A stretch of 64,000 nt of DNA from Azospirillum sp. B510 (GTDB lineage: Bacteria > Pseudomonadota > Alphaproteobacteria > Azospirillales > Azospirillaceae): positions 2,137,001 to 2,201,000 of the forward strand of contig NC_013854.1 in assembly GCF_000010725.1 (NCBI RefSeq), written 5' to 3'. Both the position numbers and the translations under genes were made by a program. Positions 17,943 to 25,405 of this stretch are shown in pieces (within the stretch, counting starts at the first letter, position 1; every line of letters begins with the position of its first letter). Under the pieces are notes generated by a model. The model saw only the letters and a list, made by a program, of their open reading frames with translations, did not search any database and had not been told where the DNA came from.

Positions 17943-17990
17943 AACCCTAACAGGGTTCCTATTGCGTTACACCTCCCTTTAGTGAGGGAG
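17943..17990. promoter_or_regulatory. two dyads upstream of the PAS-LuxR gene
   Basis: AACCCT-AAC-AGGGTT (17943-17957) and CTCCCT-TTAGTG-AGGGAG (17973-17990) are both perfect inverted repeats about 30 bp apart, within 90 bp of the start at 17905. Their position suits regulator-binding sites for this gene. No terminator-like T-tract follows either. Confidence 0.5.
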
Positions 17991-18133
17991 CTATGCCCTG
18001 AATAGCCCGGTATGCGAGATCTTGCCAACGGCCTTCGCGCACATATCAGCGTAATCACTGACGACAACAATCGGGCGCGACACATCCATGCCGCGCACCG
18101 ATGCTTAGAAACATAACCTTTTTTGAGTGGGGT

Positions 18134-19024
18134 TTAAGCCGCGACTCCGACCCGACTCGGGCGCCAGTGCGTCATGGATGTAACATAGGCCGCCGCCGCG
18201 ATGATGATGACCGCCCCCGCCACCGCATTGACGCCCGGCACCTCGCCGAACAGCAGATAGCCGGTCGCCAGCGCCACCGGGACATCAACCAGGGTGATGG
18301 GCATCAGCACAGCCGGACTGGCGTGCTTGTACCCGCGGACGGTCGCCCACTGCGCGCAGGCCGACAGCAGCCCGATCCCGATCAGCCAGGGCAGATCGCC
18401 GGTCGGCGGCTCCACCATCACCGTGGACGCCGGCACCGCTATGACGGCGCTGACGAGGATGGCGGAGATCGCAACCACCACCGAGGCGGGGTTCGTCCTG
18501 GCAAGCCGCCGCATGGCGATCTGGCTCCCGGCCCCGGCGAAGGCTGCCACCACCAGGGAAGCGACAGCCCAATCCCAATGCGGAGTGCCGATCGACATCA
18601 GGCGCGGCCACAATGCGACCAGGGCGCCGACGACGCCGATCCCGGCGGCGATCCATACCCGCTGGTCCGTGCGCTCCCCGAGGAAGATCCGCTGCATCGG
18701 GATGACCAGCAGGACGCGCGTGTACATGAAGGCCGTCACCAGGGCGACCGGAAGCGCCGGCGAGCTGTAGGCATGGACCAGGGCCATCAGGGACACCGCG
18801 CCCACACCAGCGCGGATCAGGTGCCCCTTGGGGTCCTGAAGCTGACGCAGATGCAGGAAGGCCCGCCACGCCACCACGGCCAGGATGATGCCGCCGACCG
18901 AGCGGAACAGGGCCATCTCCAGGGCTGGGAGCTTGGTGGAAAGGTGCTTGATGAGGAGGTTGGCCGCCATGAAGCTGAAGGCGGATGCCAGAGTCCAGTG
19001 GGCGCCCTTGGTCGCGTTACCCAT
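18134..19024 (-). CDS. DMT-superfamily (EamA) transporter
   Basis: 296 residues from ATG 19024, with ten predicted membrane helices in two homologous EamA halves. The first half includes WTLASAFSFMAANLLIKHL and IGGIILAVVAW-like stretches; the second includes IGIGLLSACAQWATVRGYK and PVALATGYLLFGEVPG. The Gly/Pro-rich GLLSACAQ region is typical of drug/metabolite exporters. The substrate is unknown. Its start overlaps the end of the upstream XRE-type regulator gene by 8 bp, so the two are translationally coupled and the transporter is probably controlled by that regulator. Confidence 0.88.
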   Translation of the reverse strand: MGNATKGAHWTLASAFSFMAANLLIKHLSTKLPALEMALFRSVGGIILAVVAWRAFLHLRQLQDPKGHLIRAGVGAVSLMALVHAYSSPALPVALVTAFMYTRVLLVIPMQRIFLGERTDQRVWIAAGIGVVGALVALWPRLMSIGTPHWDWAVASLVVAAFAGAGSQIAMRRLARTNPASVVVAISAILVSAVIAVPASTVMVEPPTGDLPWLIGIGLLSACAQWATVRGYKHASPAVLMPITLVDVPVALATGYLLFGEVPGVNAVAGAVIIIAAAAYVTSMTHWRPSRVGVAA

Positions 19025-19442
19025 GGTCGGAGTCCTTGGTGTCCTTGGTCGGCGGCAAAGGCCGCCATTCGTCCAGGCCCTGGGCCAGGGCTGCGCAGGC
19101 CAACCCGATGTGTCGCGGGATCACGACAGGCCGTCCGTCGTCCTTCCGGCGGCCCAGCTCGTAAAGCTCGACGGTGCTGCGCGAGATCCCGAGAGCTTCA
19201 GCAGCCTCTCGCACGGACAGCCCCACCTGAGACCTCCAGGCCTTGAACTCATCGGCGGTCATGCTAACCTCTCGCTTCAGGAGGTGACGCGCTTGCGTCC
19301 ATCTGGGAGGTGGAGCCGGTTTCCCGGCCCCACCCTTCGGCCTTTGGTCCTTTTCCCTGGTGTCCAGTTCAATCTCGGCCGTCAACCTGATCTTGAACCT
19401 GACTTTCGGGAAGAGGCCCTCCAGCCACTCCAGAATGTTCAC
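19017..19442 (-). CDS. XRE-type regulator coupled to the transporter gene
   Basis: The C-terminal 80 residues are a Cro/C1-type helix-turn-helix: MTADEFKAWRSQVGLSVREA then GISRSTVELYELGRRKDD. Two starts are possible. GTG 19442 has an ideal AGGAGGTGA and adds 60 residues (amphipathic IRLTAEIELD plus a Pro/Lys linker). ATG 19262 gives only the 81-residue HTH protein. The strong ribosome site favours the longer form. That site is also one arm of a 14-bp inverted repeat whose other arm lies inside the gene. Two operator-like dyads upstream (19513-19563) suggest autoregulation. Confidence 0.78.
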   Translation of the reverse strand: MNILEWLEGLFPKVRFKIRLTAEIELDTREKDQRPKGGAGKPAPPPRWTQARHLLKREVSMTADEFKAWRSQVGLSVREAAEALGISRSTVELYELGRRKDDGRPVVIPRHIGLACAALAQGLDEWRPLPPTKDTKDSDHG

Positions 19443-19457
19443 TGCGCGTCACCTCCT
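19279..19457. repeat. 14-bp inverted repeat pairing a ribosome binding site with a site inside the gene
   Basis: AGGAGGTGACGCGC at 19279-19292 and its exact reverse complement at 19444-19457 are 151 bp apart. On the reverse-strand mRNA the second arm is the Shine-Dalgarno region of the GTG start at 19442, and the first arm lies just upstream of the internal ATG 19262. Pairing would hide the first ribosome site. Confidence 0.7.
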
Positions 19458-19512
19458 TTCGGTTTTGTGCCCGGCGCCAGTGCCGTTCATAAATCCATTC
19501 ACAAATCCATTT

Positions 19513-19563
19513 TGTCGTACTGAGGATGACAGAGCAAGAGAGTTTGTCGTTCTAAGGACGACA
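19513..19563. promoter_or_regulatory. paired operator-like dyads
   Basis: TGTCGTAC-TGA-GGATGACA (19513-19531) and TGTCGTTC-TAA-GGACGACA (19545-19563) are the same 19-bp imperfect palindrome, 32 bp apart, about three helical turns. They lie 70-120 bp upstream of the XRE start. Same-face spacing and shared sequence indicate cooperative binding by a dimeric regulator, most simply the XRE protein itself. Confidence 0.7.
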
Positions 19564-19621
19564 TTTACGCGCACATAGTGCTTCCCTCGACTGTCTCCCG
19601 ACTCACGCCGCCAGCCCCATA

Positions 19622-20614
19622 AGAGGCTGTCCGGTAAAATATTGACGAGATTGGGCTCGAATTTTTTGCGGGCAACGGGGCGTTGCCGGGAGTGTTGATC
19701 CGATATCCCTTTACGGTGGTGGAGGCCTGTCAGGCCATACCCACACGATCCCTATCCGTCTGACCTCAGCGACGATGAATGGGAAGTCGTCGCACCTCTC
19801 TTTTCCAAGAGCGAAAGGCGGGGACGGAAGCCGATCTATGATCTGCGCCGGATCTTGGACGGCTGCTTCTATGTTTTGCGCGGCGGAATTGCTTGGCGGA
19901 TGATGCCGCATGACTTGCCGCCGTGGCGCGTAGTCTACGATCACTTCAGCCAATGGCGCAAGACTGGCAAGTGGGAGCGGATCAAAGAGGCCTTACGTGA
20001 GCGTTACCGCGTGAGTCAGGGGCGTGATCCCCAGCCGTCGGCCGCCGTCATCGACAGCCAATCGGTCAAGACGACCCAAATCGGCGGACCGCGCGGCTAC
20101 GATGGCGGCAAGAAGGTCACAGGCCGCAAGCGCCAGATCCTGGTCGACACCGAGGGCAGTCTACTCAAGGTCGCGGTTCACTCCGCTGATCTCCACGATA
20201 AGGCGGGCGGGATGCTCCTGCTCGCTTGGCTCCACCTCCTGTTCCCGCGGCTCGTTCTGGTGTGGTCCGACACCCATTATCAAGGCTTGAAGGCGTGGGC
20301 AAAAGGTCACCTCGGCTGGACGATTGAAGTCGTCAAGCATTGGTGGACCGGCGTTCGTGGCTTCTGGTGTGCACCCGGCCAGGAACCACCCGAAGTTCCC
20401 GCTGGCTTTCACGTGTTGCCGCGGCGTTGGGTTGTTGAGCGATGCTTTGCTTGGTTGTTGACAAACCGGCGCCTCGTCGTCGATTACGAACGCCTACCGA
20501 AAACAGACGAAGCTTCTATTTATATGGCGATGGGGCGAATTTTACTCCGCCGCCTCGCAAAAACCCTCCCAAATTAGCCAAAAACTCGATCCACCTTTTA
20601 CGGGACAGCTTCTT
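19622..20614 (+). mobile_element. IS5-family insertion sequence (about 993 bp)
   Basis: Terminal inverted repeats AGAGGCTGTCCGGTAAAA (19622-19639) and the complement of 20597-20614 match at 16 of 18 positions. TA flanks both ends, consistent with the 2-bp duplication of this subgroup. It contains one transposase frame. Its right end cuts into a TACAGTGCACTTA motif that belongs to an older integrative-element boundary. Confidence 0.85.
19699..20577 (+). CDS. IS5-family transposase, start codon not evident
   Basis: The conserved protein begins around 19741 (PSDLSDDEWEVVAPLF) and continues through RGGIAWRMMPHDLPPW, AAVIDSQSVKT (first catalytic Asp), VLVWSDTHYQG (second Asp) and LPRRWVVERCFAWL (Glu). 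The frame is open from 19699 to 20577 without a break. However, no ATG, GTG or TTG lies upstream of the conserved N-terminus; the first in-frame options are CTG near 19843 and TTG 19855. Either a rare start codon is used or the 5' end has a lesion. In this position the usual second Asp motif YAG reads HYQG. Confidence 0.75.
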   Translation, partial: SDIPLRWWRPVRPYPHDPYPSDLSDDEWEVVAPLFSKSERRGRKPIYDLRRILDGCFYVLRGGIAWRMMPHDLPPWRVVYDHFSQWRKTGKWERIKEALRERYRVSQGRDPQPSAAVIDSQSVKTTQIGGPRGYDGGKKVTGRKRQILVDTEGSLLKVAVHSADLHDKAGGMLLLAWLHLLFPRLVLVWSDTHYQGLKAWAKGHLGWTIEVVKHWWTGVRGFWCAPGQEPPEVPAGFHVLPRRWVVERCFAWLLTNRRLVVDYERLPKTDEASIYMAMGRILLRRLAKTLPN

Positions 20615-20672
20615 ACAGTGCACTTATGGGCCGGGCGCGGAGGAGGCAGGCACCGCTAAGTCATTGAAAGGA

Positions 20673-20717
20673 TTGGTGGGCGATGAGGGGATCGAACCCC
20701 CGACATTCTCGGTGTAA
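20673..20717. repeat. attL: duplicated 3' half of tRNA-Val
   Basis: These 45 bases are identical to 40456-40500, which is the 3' part of tRNA-Val(TAC) through the anticodon loop. Beyond 20717 the sequence diverges and lacks the rest of the tRNA, so this is not a working tRNA. It marks the left boundary of the integrated element; the integrase gene starts about 190 bp inside. Confidence 0.9.
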
Positions 20718-20849
20718 CCGAGATGATTTACTGAATTTCCCCGAACCAGCAAGCACCACCAGAAACCTTATTACCATTTAATTTCAATGCTTTGACTGAA
20801 GCATAATTGTGCTGTTGTGCCCGAAGGTTCGACGCGGTACAGTGATCTT

Positions 20850-20870
20850 GCACTTACAGCGCACTTACAG
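20850..20870. repeat. paired GCACTTACAG arm-type repeats, left end
   Basis: GCACTTACAG occurs at 20850-20859 and 20861-20870, 11 bp apart, between attL and the integrase start. The same pair with the same spacing occurs at the right end (40392-40412). The arrangement matches arm-type integrase or excisionase binding sites. Confidence 0.7.
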
Positions 20871-20909
20871 CACCGCATCTCGGTCGTACTTATCGGGGAT
20901 TCGCCGGTC

Positions 20910-22126
20910 GTGAATTCGGTCATTTCGAACAGCTTGGTCGCCAACCTGAAGCCTGCGGAGAAGCCCTATGAAGTGCGCGACACCCGCCTGAAGGGGCTGC
21001 TGCTGCGGGTCCAGCCCAGCGGGGTCATGGCGTACTATGTAGAGTATGAGCGCGGGAAGCGGATCAACCTCGGGCGAGCCGATGCCGTGACGCCGTCCCA
21101 GGCGCGCGAGCAGGCCAAAGCCATCCTGGCCGACGCCTACAAGGGACAGGATCCCGCAGCGGCGCGCAAAGCCACCAAGGACCACACTCTGCGCAGCTTT
21201 ATCGAAGAATTGTACGAGCCGTGGGCACGGGCCACATCCGCACCCACAAGACGACGGTGCAGAGCCTGAAGGTCTGCTTCGCCGACCTCGTCGACCGCAA
21301 GCTCGACGATGTCACGCCGCTGGACGTCGAACGGTGGCGGACCCAGCGCCTTAACGACGGACTGAAGCCGTCCAGCGTCAATCGTCAGCTTGACGACCTA
21401 AAGTCGGCGATGACCAAGGCGGAAACCTGGATCAAGGGCTTCTCCAGCCCGATCGCCGGGGTGAAGCGGGTCAAGGTCGACTCGAACCGGCGCGTCCGCT
21501 TCCTGTCGGATGAAGAAGAGACCAGCCTCCGCCGCGCCCTCGACGAACGGGAGGAACGGCTCCGCCAGGGGCGGGACAACGCCAACGTCTGGCGCCGCGA
21601 GCGGGACTACGAACTCCTCCCCGACCTGCGGCTACTGGCCTATGCCGACCATCTGAAGCCATTGGTGCTGCTGAGCCTCAACACCGGGATGCGACAGGGC
21701 GAGGTGTTCGCCCTGCGCTGGTCCGATGTGGACCCGCAACGCCGCGAGGTCACGGTGGCCGGCACCACCGCCAAGTCGGGCCAGACCCGCCACATCCCGA
21801 TGAACGACGAGGCACACAAGGTACTGTCCCGCTGGCGGACGCAGTCGGGCGGGACCGGGCTGGTGTTCCCCGGCCGGGACGGAAGCAAGATGAACAACGT
21901 GCGTACATCCTGGGAAGGCGTGCTGGAGACTGCGGAGATCTCCGATTTCCGCTGGCACGACCTGCGGCACACCTTCGCCAGCAAACTCGTCATGGCCGGA
22001 GTGGACCTGAACACCGTCCGCGAGTTGCTGGGGCATTCCGACATCAAGATGACGTTGAGGTATGCGCACCTCGCGCCCGAGCACAAGGCGGCAGCGGTGG
22101 CGAAGCTGTGCAAATCGCAATTTTGA
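20910..22126 (+). pseudogene. tyrosine-recombinase integrase, single frameshift
   Basis: The likely start is GTG 20910 (NSVISNSLVANLKPAEKPY), the Arm-DNA-binding domain of P4-type integrases, running to FIEELYEPWARA. Near 21230 one base is missing, and the protein continues in the next frame with HIRTHKTTVQSLK, the core-binding domain. The catalytic domain follows: Arg in NTGMRQGEVF, HDLRHTF (His-x-x-Arg), LGHSDIKMTLRYAHL (His and Tyr). All catalytic residues are intact, so the single indel is the only visible defect. It belongs to the tRNA-Val element and points inward from attL. Confidence 0.88.
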
Positions 22127-22275
22127 TATGCGATATTTGCAATTTAATCAATTGCATCAACCGAACAACCCATATCTGTATATGGTTAATGCATCATATA
22201 AGATACATTATGTCTCATAAAAGCGTCATGCTGCCTCATATAACTTACAAATCAAAATCTGCCATAGCTTTTTCC

Positions 22276-22306
22276 CATCAAGAGAAAATCGGATTTTCTC
22301 TTGATG
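22276..22306. repeat. perfect 14-bp stem-loop in AT-rich region
   Basis: CATCAAGAGAAAAT (22276-22289) and its exact complement (22293-22306) flank a CGG loop. It lies in a 258-bp AT-rich gap between integrase and the AlpA-like gene, which also contains GCAATT-taatc-AATTGC near 22140-22156. No U-tract follows, so termination is doubtful; a regulatory or recombination role is possible. Confidence 0.6.
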
Positions 22307-22384
22307 ACCCAAAAACAAAATCTTGAGCAACCCCGTCTCTATCGACATCATCCCTCCAGGAACAGCAATATCCGAGGAGGTACA

Positions 22385-22708
22385 ATGACCACACAGCACG
22401 ATCCGGGGCCGACGCTCGACACCGAAGGCGTATCCCAATACACCGGAATATCCGTCAGCACGCTGAGACAACAGCGGGTTAAGGGCGGCCCGGACTCCAT
22501 CCCCTACATCAAGATCGGTCGCAGCGTCCGCTACCTGCGCTCCGATCTCGACGCCTACATGGCGGCCCGCCGTGTCACCTCGACCATTGAAGCGCGTGCC
22601 AAGGCCCGGCAGGAACCTATGCAGTTCCCCGGTCAACTTGTGGAAATCTCGCCGGAGATGATGGCCCAGAGGCCCCCCAAAACTGCGAAGCGGGGGGCCG
22701 GCCGATGA
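22385..22708 (+). CDS. AlpA-like helix-turn-helix / excisionase-type protein
   Basis: 107 residues from ATG 22385 with AGGAGG directly upstream. The N-terminal MerR/AlpA-type winged helix reads DTEGVSQYTGISVSTLRQQR, then IPYIKIGRSVRYLRSDLDAYM. This is the standard fold of excisionases and of AlpA regulators of integrase expression. The basic C-terminal 40 residues (ARAKARQEP ... KRGAGR) may bind DNA. It follows the integrase and its stop overlaps the next gene by four bases (ATGA). It probably controls excision or replication of the element. Confidence 0.85.
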   Translation: MTTQHDPGPTLDTEGVSQYTGISVSTLRQQRVKGGPDSIPYIKIGRSVRYLRSDLDAYMAARRVTSTIEARAKARQEPMQFPGQLVEISPEMMAQRPPKTAKRGAGR

Positions 22709-23127
22709 CCACCGAATGCCCCACGCACGAGGAGATCGCCGCGATAACCTTCGACGGCAGAACCTTCGACATGCACGAAGTGGCGACGTCGCTTCATCGC
22801 CTGTTCGGCGATGCCAGCATCTTTGCGCGCGTTGCCTACATAATTTTGGGAAAAAGTGACAAAAAAGTAGAAGAGATGGCGCGGCGCGACGTGACAGTTA
22901 CTATTGACACGCTAGAGAATATCATCGAGATCGGTAAACGCCTGAACGCGTTGACGGAAATTCTCAACACAGCGGAGTGTCGACTGCATGTCGGGCTCGC
23001 GAGAGTTGCCGTCACCTACGAAACTCTGATCGAGCACCAATGTCGGAAGACCGACAAACCAAACGCGGAGGTCGATGGAGACACGACTCGCGAATTGCCG
23101 GACAGTTTGCCATCAGCGAAACAATGA
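22705..23127 (+). CDS. element-encoded hypothetical helical protein (140 aa)
   Basis: The family is not recognised. It starts at ATG 22705, overlapping the previous stop. Mostly predicted helix: FDMHEVATSLHRLFGDASIF, then VTVTIDTLENIIEIGKRLNA, with a polar disordered C-terminus. No membrane segment or signal is seen. It is followed after 3 bp by the replication-type gene at 23131. Its GC is lower than the chromosomal genes. A role in element maintenance is only suggested by position. Confidence 0.65.
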   Translation: MTTECPTHEEIAAITFDGRTFDMHEVATSLHRLFGDASIFARVAYIILGKSDKKVEEMARRDVTVTIDTLENIIEIGKRLNALTEILNTAECRLHVGLARVAVTYETLIEHQCRKTDKPNAEVDGDTTRELPDSLPSAKQ

Positions 23128-23130
23128 GTC

Positions 23131-23820
23131 ATGGCGGATCGCAAACCCCGGCACGCCCGGCCGAACGCGACCGGTAGGAACGAAACGGCGCGTTTCGTGA
23201 TGTTGCCGCACTACCTGCTCAAGTCCGCAGCCTGGATGACCATGTCGCCGAATGCGAAGGCGCTCCTGATTGATATCTGGCGCCGACACAACGGCGTGAA
23301 TAACGGTGAAATCGCTTACGCCGTGCGAGAGGCCACGGCGATCGGCCTTTCGAAAGATCAAGCGAACCGAGCGTTTGATGTTCTGATCGAACGCGGCTTC
23401 CTTCGCGTCCGCCGCGAATCCAGCTTCAACGTCAAGGCCCGCGAGGCGCGGTTATGGGAACTCACGGCGGAGCGCTGCGGTGACGCAAGGGCGACGAAGG
23501 AGTTCATTACCTGGACCGAGCCCAAAGAAAAATCACGGTCGCACAGGCGCGACACACAGTCTCGCCAGCGCGACTGTGAGGCCACCGACGAAATAAAGTT
23601 GCCGCCCACAGTCTCGCCAGCGCGACCGTCGGGAGCGGAATCGGCTCCCCCACAGTCGCGTGAGCGCGACACTTCTAAATACCATATGGGCAGTCTTCTG
23701 GGGACACCGGCCCCCGCACCAGCTGCACCGGTCCTGCCGCTCCAGCGCTCCCGCAAGACGCCGGACGAGCGATCCCCATCGGCTGCGGTCCCGACTTCAG
23801 CTCGGAGGAAACAGGCATGA
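23131..23820 (+). CDS. winged-helix replication initiator-like protein
   Basis: 229 residues. The N-terminal 110 residues form a winged helix: FVMLPHYLLKSAAWMTMSPN, KALLIDIWRRHNGV, LSKDQANRAFDVLIERGFLR. This architecture is known from phage and satellite replication proteins (lambda O-like or plasmid Rep N-termini). The C-terminal 100 residues are Pro/Arg/Ser-rich and disordered. The DNA coding that tail carries a cluster of repeats (23538-23670) conserved in sequence but read in different frames, as expected for an origin inside an initiator gene. Function is inferred, not shown. Confidence 0.65.
   Translation: MADRKPRHARPNATGRNETARFVMLPHYLLKSAAWMTMSPNAKALLIDIWRRHNGVNNGEIAYAVREATAIGLSKDQANRAFDVLIERGFLRVRRESSFNVKAREARLWELTAERCGDARATKEFITWTEPKEKSRSHRRDTQSRQRDCEATDEIKLPPTVSPARPSGAESAPPQSRERDTSKYHMGSLLGTPAPAPAAPVLPLQRSRKTPDERSPSAAVPTSARRKQA
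23538..23670. repeat. iteron-like repeats, candidate replication origin
   Basis: Copies: CACAGTCTCGCCAGCGCGAC at 23555-23574 (extended to 23578 by TGTG) and at 23607-23626, CACAGTCGCGTGAGCGCGAC at 23651-23670, and a weaker GTCGCACAGGCGCGAC at 23538-23553. Each is nearly palindromic. Successive copies are translated in different phases (TQSRQRD, TVSPARP, PQSRERD), so selection acts on DNA rather than protein. Confidence 0.65.
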
Positions 23821-24002
23821 CGACCTGCCCGGCCGACACCGGCATAGACGCCCTGCCCGACCATCACGAACTGGCTCCCGAGGGGCGCCTGATCATGGGG
23901 TCGTTCCCACTCGCACGACGATTCGCCCCACCACCGCGTCGCCGGCACCGCCGGTCAACCACGGTACAGTTGAAACTCATTTTCACAGAGGACAAGCAAT
24001 GA
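23817..24002 (+). CDS. short hypothetical protein (61 aa)
   Basis: The ATG at 23817 overlaps the stop of the initiator-like gene (ATGA). The protein starts MTTCPADTGIDALPDHH and ends in an Arg-rich stretch. Its stop overlaps the next start at 23999. The tight overlaps on both sides are the main support; no family is recognised and coding character is modest. Confidence 0.45.
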   Translation: MTTCPADTGIDALPDHHELAPEGRLIMGSFPLARRFAPPPRRRHRRSTTVQLKLIFTEDKQ

Positions 24003-24430
24003 CCAGAAAATCAAAAGAGACCTTATCTGACAGCGCAGAACTTCTCTATTGCCTTACCAAGGCCTCCGAGGCCGTTACGGGCATTGGTCTTATAGCGAAG
24101 TCGCGCCAGACTGAAGATCCAGAAATCTGTGCCGCCGCTGAAAGAACTCTTGCCCAACTTCAGGGGATGAACCGAATTATTCAGCAGCTCATCAAATCAG
24201 CATCGATCGACGGCATCAGCGCAGAACGTGAAGGGCTGGACGACCATGGAAAAGCGCTCCAGCACATTAAGACACTGGCGGAATCTGCCTATCCGACGGA
24301 TCAGGATTTGAAGCTGGCGATCGAGCGCGCCATCGCGACTGCGCCGGCGGCGCCGGAACCGGACTCGCCCTTCGAACTGCCCTCGATTATGCCCGTATGG
24401 GGCGAGCGCATCGTCGGGGAGCGGGGGTGA
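23999..24430 (+). CDS. element-encoded hypothetical protein (143 aa)
   Basis: From ATG 23999 (MTRKSKETLSDSAELLYCL). The first 90 residues are predicted helix with heptad-like hydrophobic spacing (LYCLTKASEAVTGIGLIA; AAAERTLAQLQGMNRIIQQL). A Pro-rich C-terminus ends ELPSIMPVWGERIVGERG. No family is recognised. The next gene starts at 24433, two bases past this stop, so 22385-25632 looks like one operon of the element. Confidence 0.65.
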   Translation: MTRKSKETLSDSAELLYCLTKASEAVTGIGLIAKSRQTEDPEICAAAERTLAQLQGMNRIIQQLIKSASIDGISAEREGLDDHGKALQHIKTLAESAYPTDQDLKLAIERAIATAPAAPEPDSPFELPSIMPVWGERIVGERG

Positions 24431-24558
24431 GGATGGGGAAGCGAGACGACATGGCCCGGCGTGCCTTCCAGCGCCAGAGGGCCGGCCAGCGTGAGATAAA
24501 GACGCAGGAACAACTGGTCGACCTGAGCACGAAGGTGGTCGCGGGCTTGAGGGGACTA

Positions 24559-25405
24559 GGGCCTGTTGACATTCATCGTGTTACCAAGACGGTAGCGACG
24601 AGGTTAATGGCAGCAGCGAAGCTTGTATCAGTTTTGTCGTATCGTGTGGCGATGCGTCGGAATTCTTTGATTTTGCAGAAGAAGTTCTCGACCAGATGGC
24701 GCCATTTGTACATCTCGGCGTCGTGGGGAATCGGGGGAGATCGGTTGGCCTTGGACGGAATGACGGCGACCGCGCCTCGCTCGGCGATCAAGATACGGAT
24801 GGCGTTGCTGTCGAAGGCTTTGTCAGCCAGGAAGGCGGAGAATTCGATACCGTCCAGCACCGGTTCGACGCCGACGCTGTCATGTCGCTGGCCCGGCAGC
24901 AGGATGAAGCGCCCAAGGTTCCCCAACGCATCGACGACGGCCAGGATCTTGGTCGTCAGCCCGCCACGAGAGCGACCGATGGCCTGAGCCTGAGTCCCCC
25001 CCTTGCGCCGGTACCGTGCTGATGCACCCGGACAATCGTGCCATCAATGATCGCGTACTCGAAGTCCGCGTCGCTCGATAAAGCGGCGAAGACCTCGTCG
25101 AAGACACCGGCCTTGGCCCATCGGCGATAGCGCTGGAACACCGAGTTCCAATTGCCGAACGCTGCAGGCAAGTCCCGCCAGGGCGCTCCAACGCGGACGA
25201 TCCACAGGACCGCCTCCAAAAACAGGCGATTGTCCGCTGCCGAGCGGCCAGGGTCGCCCACTTTGCCGGGAAGAAGCGGCGCTATCCGCTCCCACTGATC
25301 ATCTCGCAATACAATCCGATCCAAGGCCACCTCCCTTTTGGTAGCCTTGAATCAAATTTCTACGACCACCGGAAGCCTCTTCTCAACGCGAATGTCAACA
25401 GGCCC
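24559..25405 (-). mobile_element. IS5-family (IS427-like) element, copy 1, 847 bp
   Basis: Terminal inverted repeats GGGCCTGTTGACATTC are exact at both ends, and TA is duplicated at a CTAG target. A second copy at 38098-38943 lies in opposite orientation. This copy has seven G in the run at the transposase frame junction. Confidence 0.93.
24573..25330 (-). CDS. IS5-family transposase, two overlapping frames (copy 1)
   Basis: OrfA (25330 to 24956) begins MALDRIVLRDDQWERIAPLL and carries AIIDGTIVRVHQH with the first catalytic Asp. OrfB (to 24573) carries GQRHDSVGVEPVL, LADKAFDSNAI (second Asp) and HLVENFFCKIKEFRR (Glu). The two are joined through a poly-G run. With the seven G seen here a -1 slip yields the full protein with GGTQAQAIGRSRGG. 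Such slippage is known for this IS subgroup, so the element may be active. Confidence 0.85.

Noticed and set aside
20673..20760. A second tRNA-Val gene
   Set aside because: Only the 3' half through the anticodon loop matches; the D-arm and 5' acceptor strand are missing, so it is an att scar.
23538..23670. CRISPR array
   Set aside because: Only three or four 20-bp units with uneven short gaps, palindromic and inside a gene, with no cas genes; iterons explain it better.
23660..23998. Upstream extension of the 143-residue protein from 23660
   Set aside because: It overlaps two other frames and encodes His/Arg/Ser-rich shadow; ATG 23999 fits the tight operon spacing.
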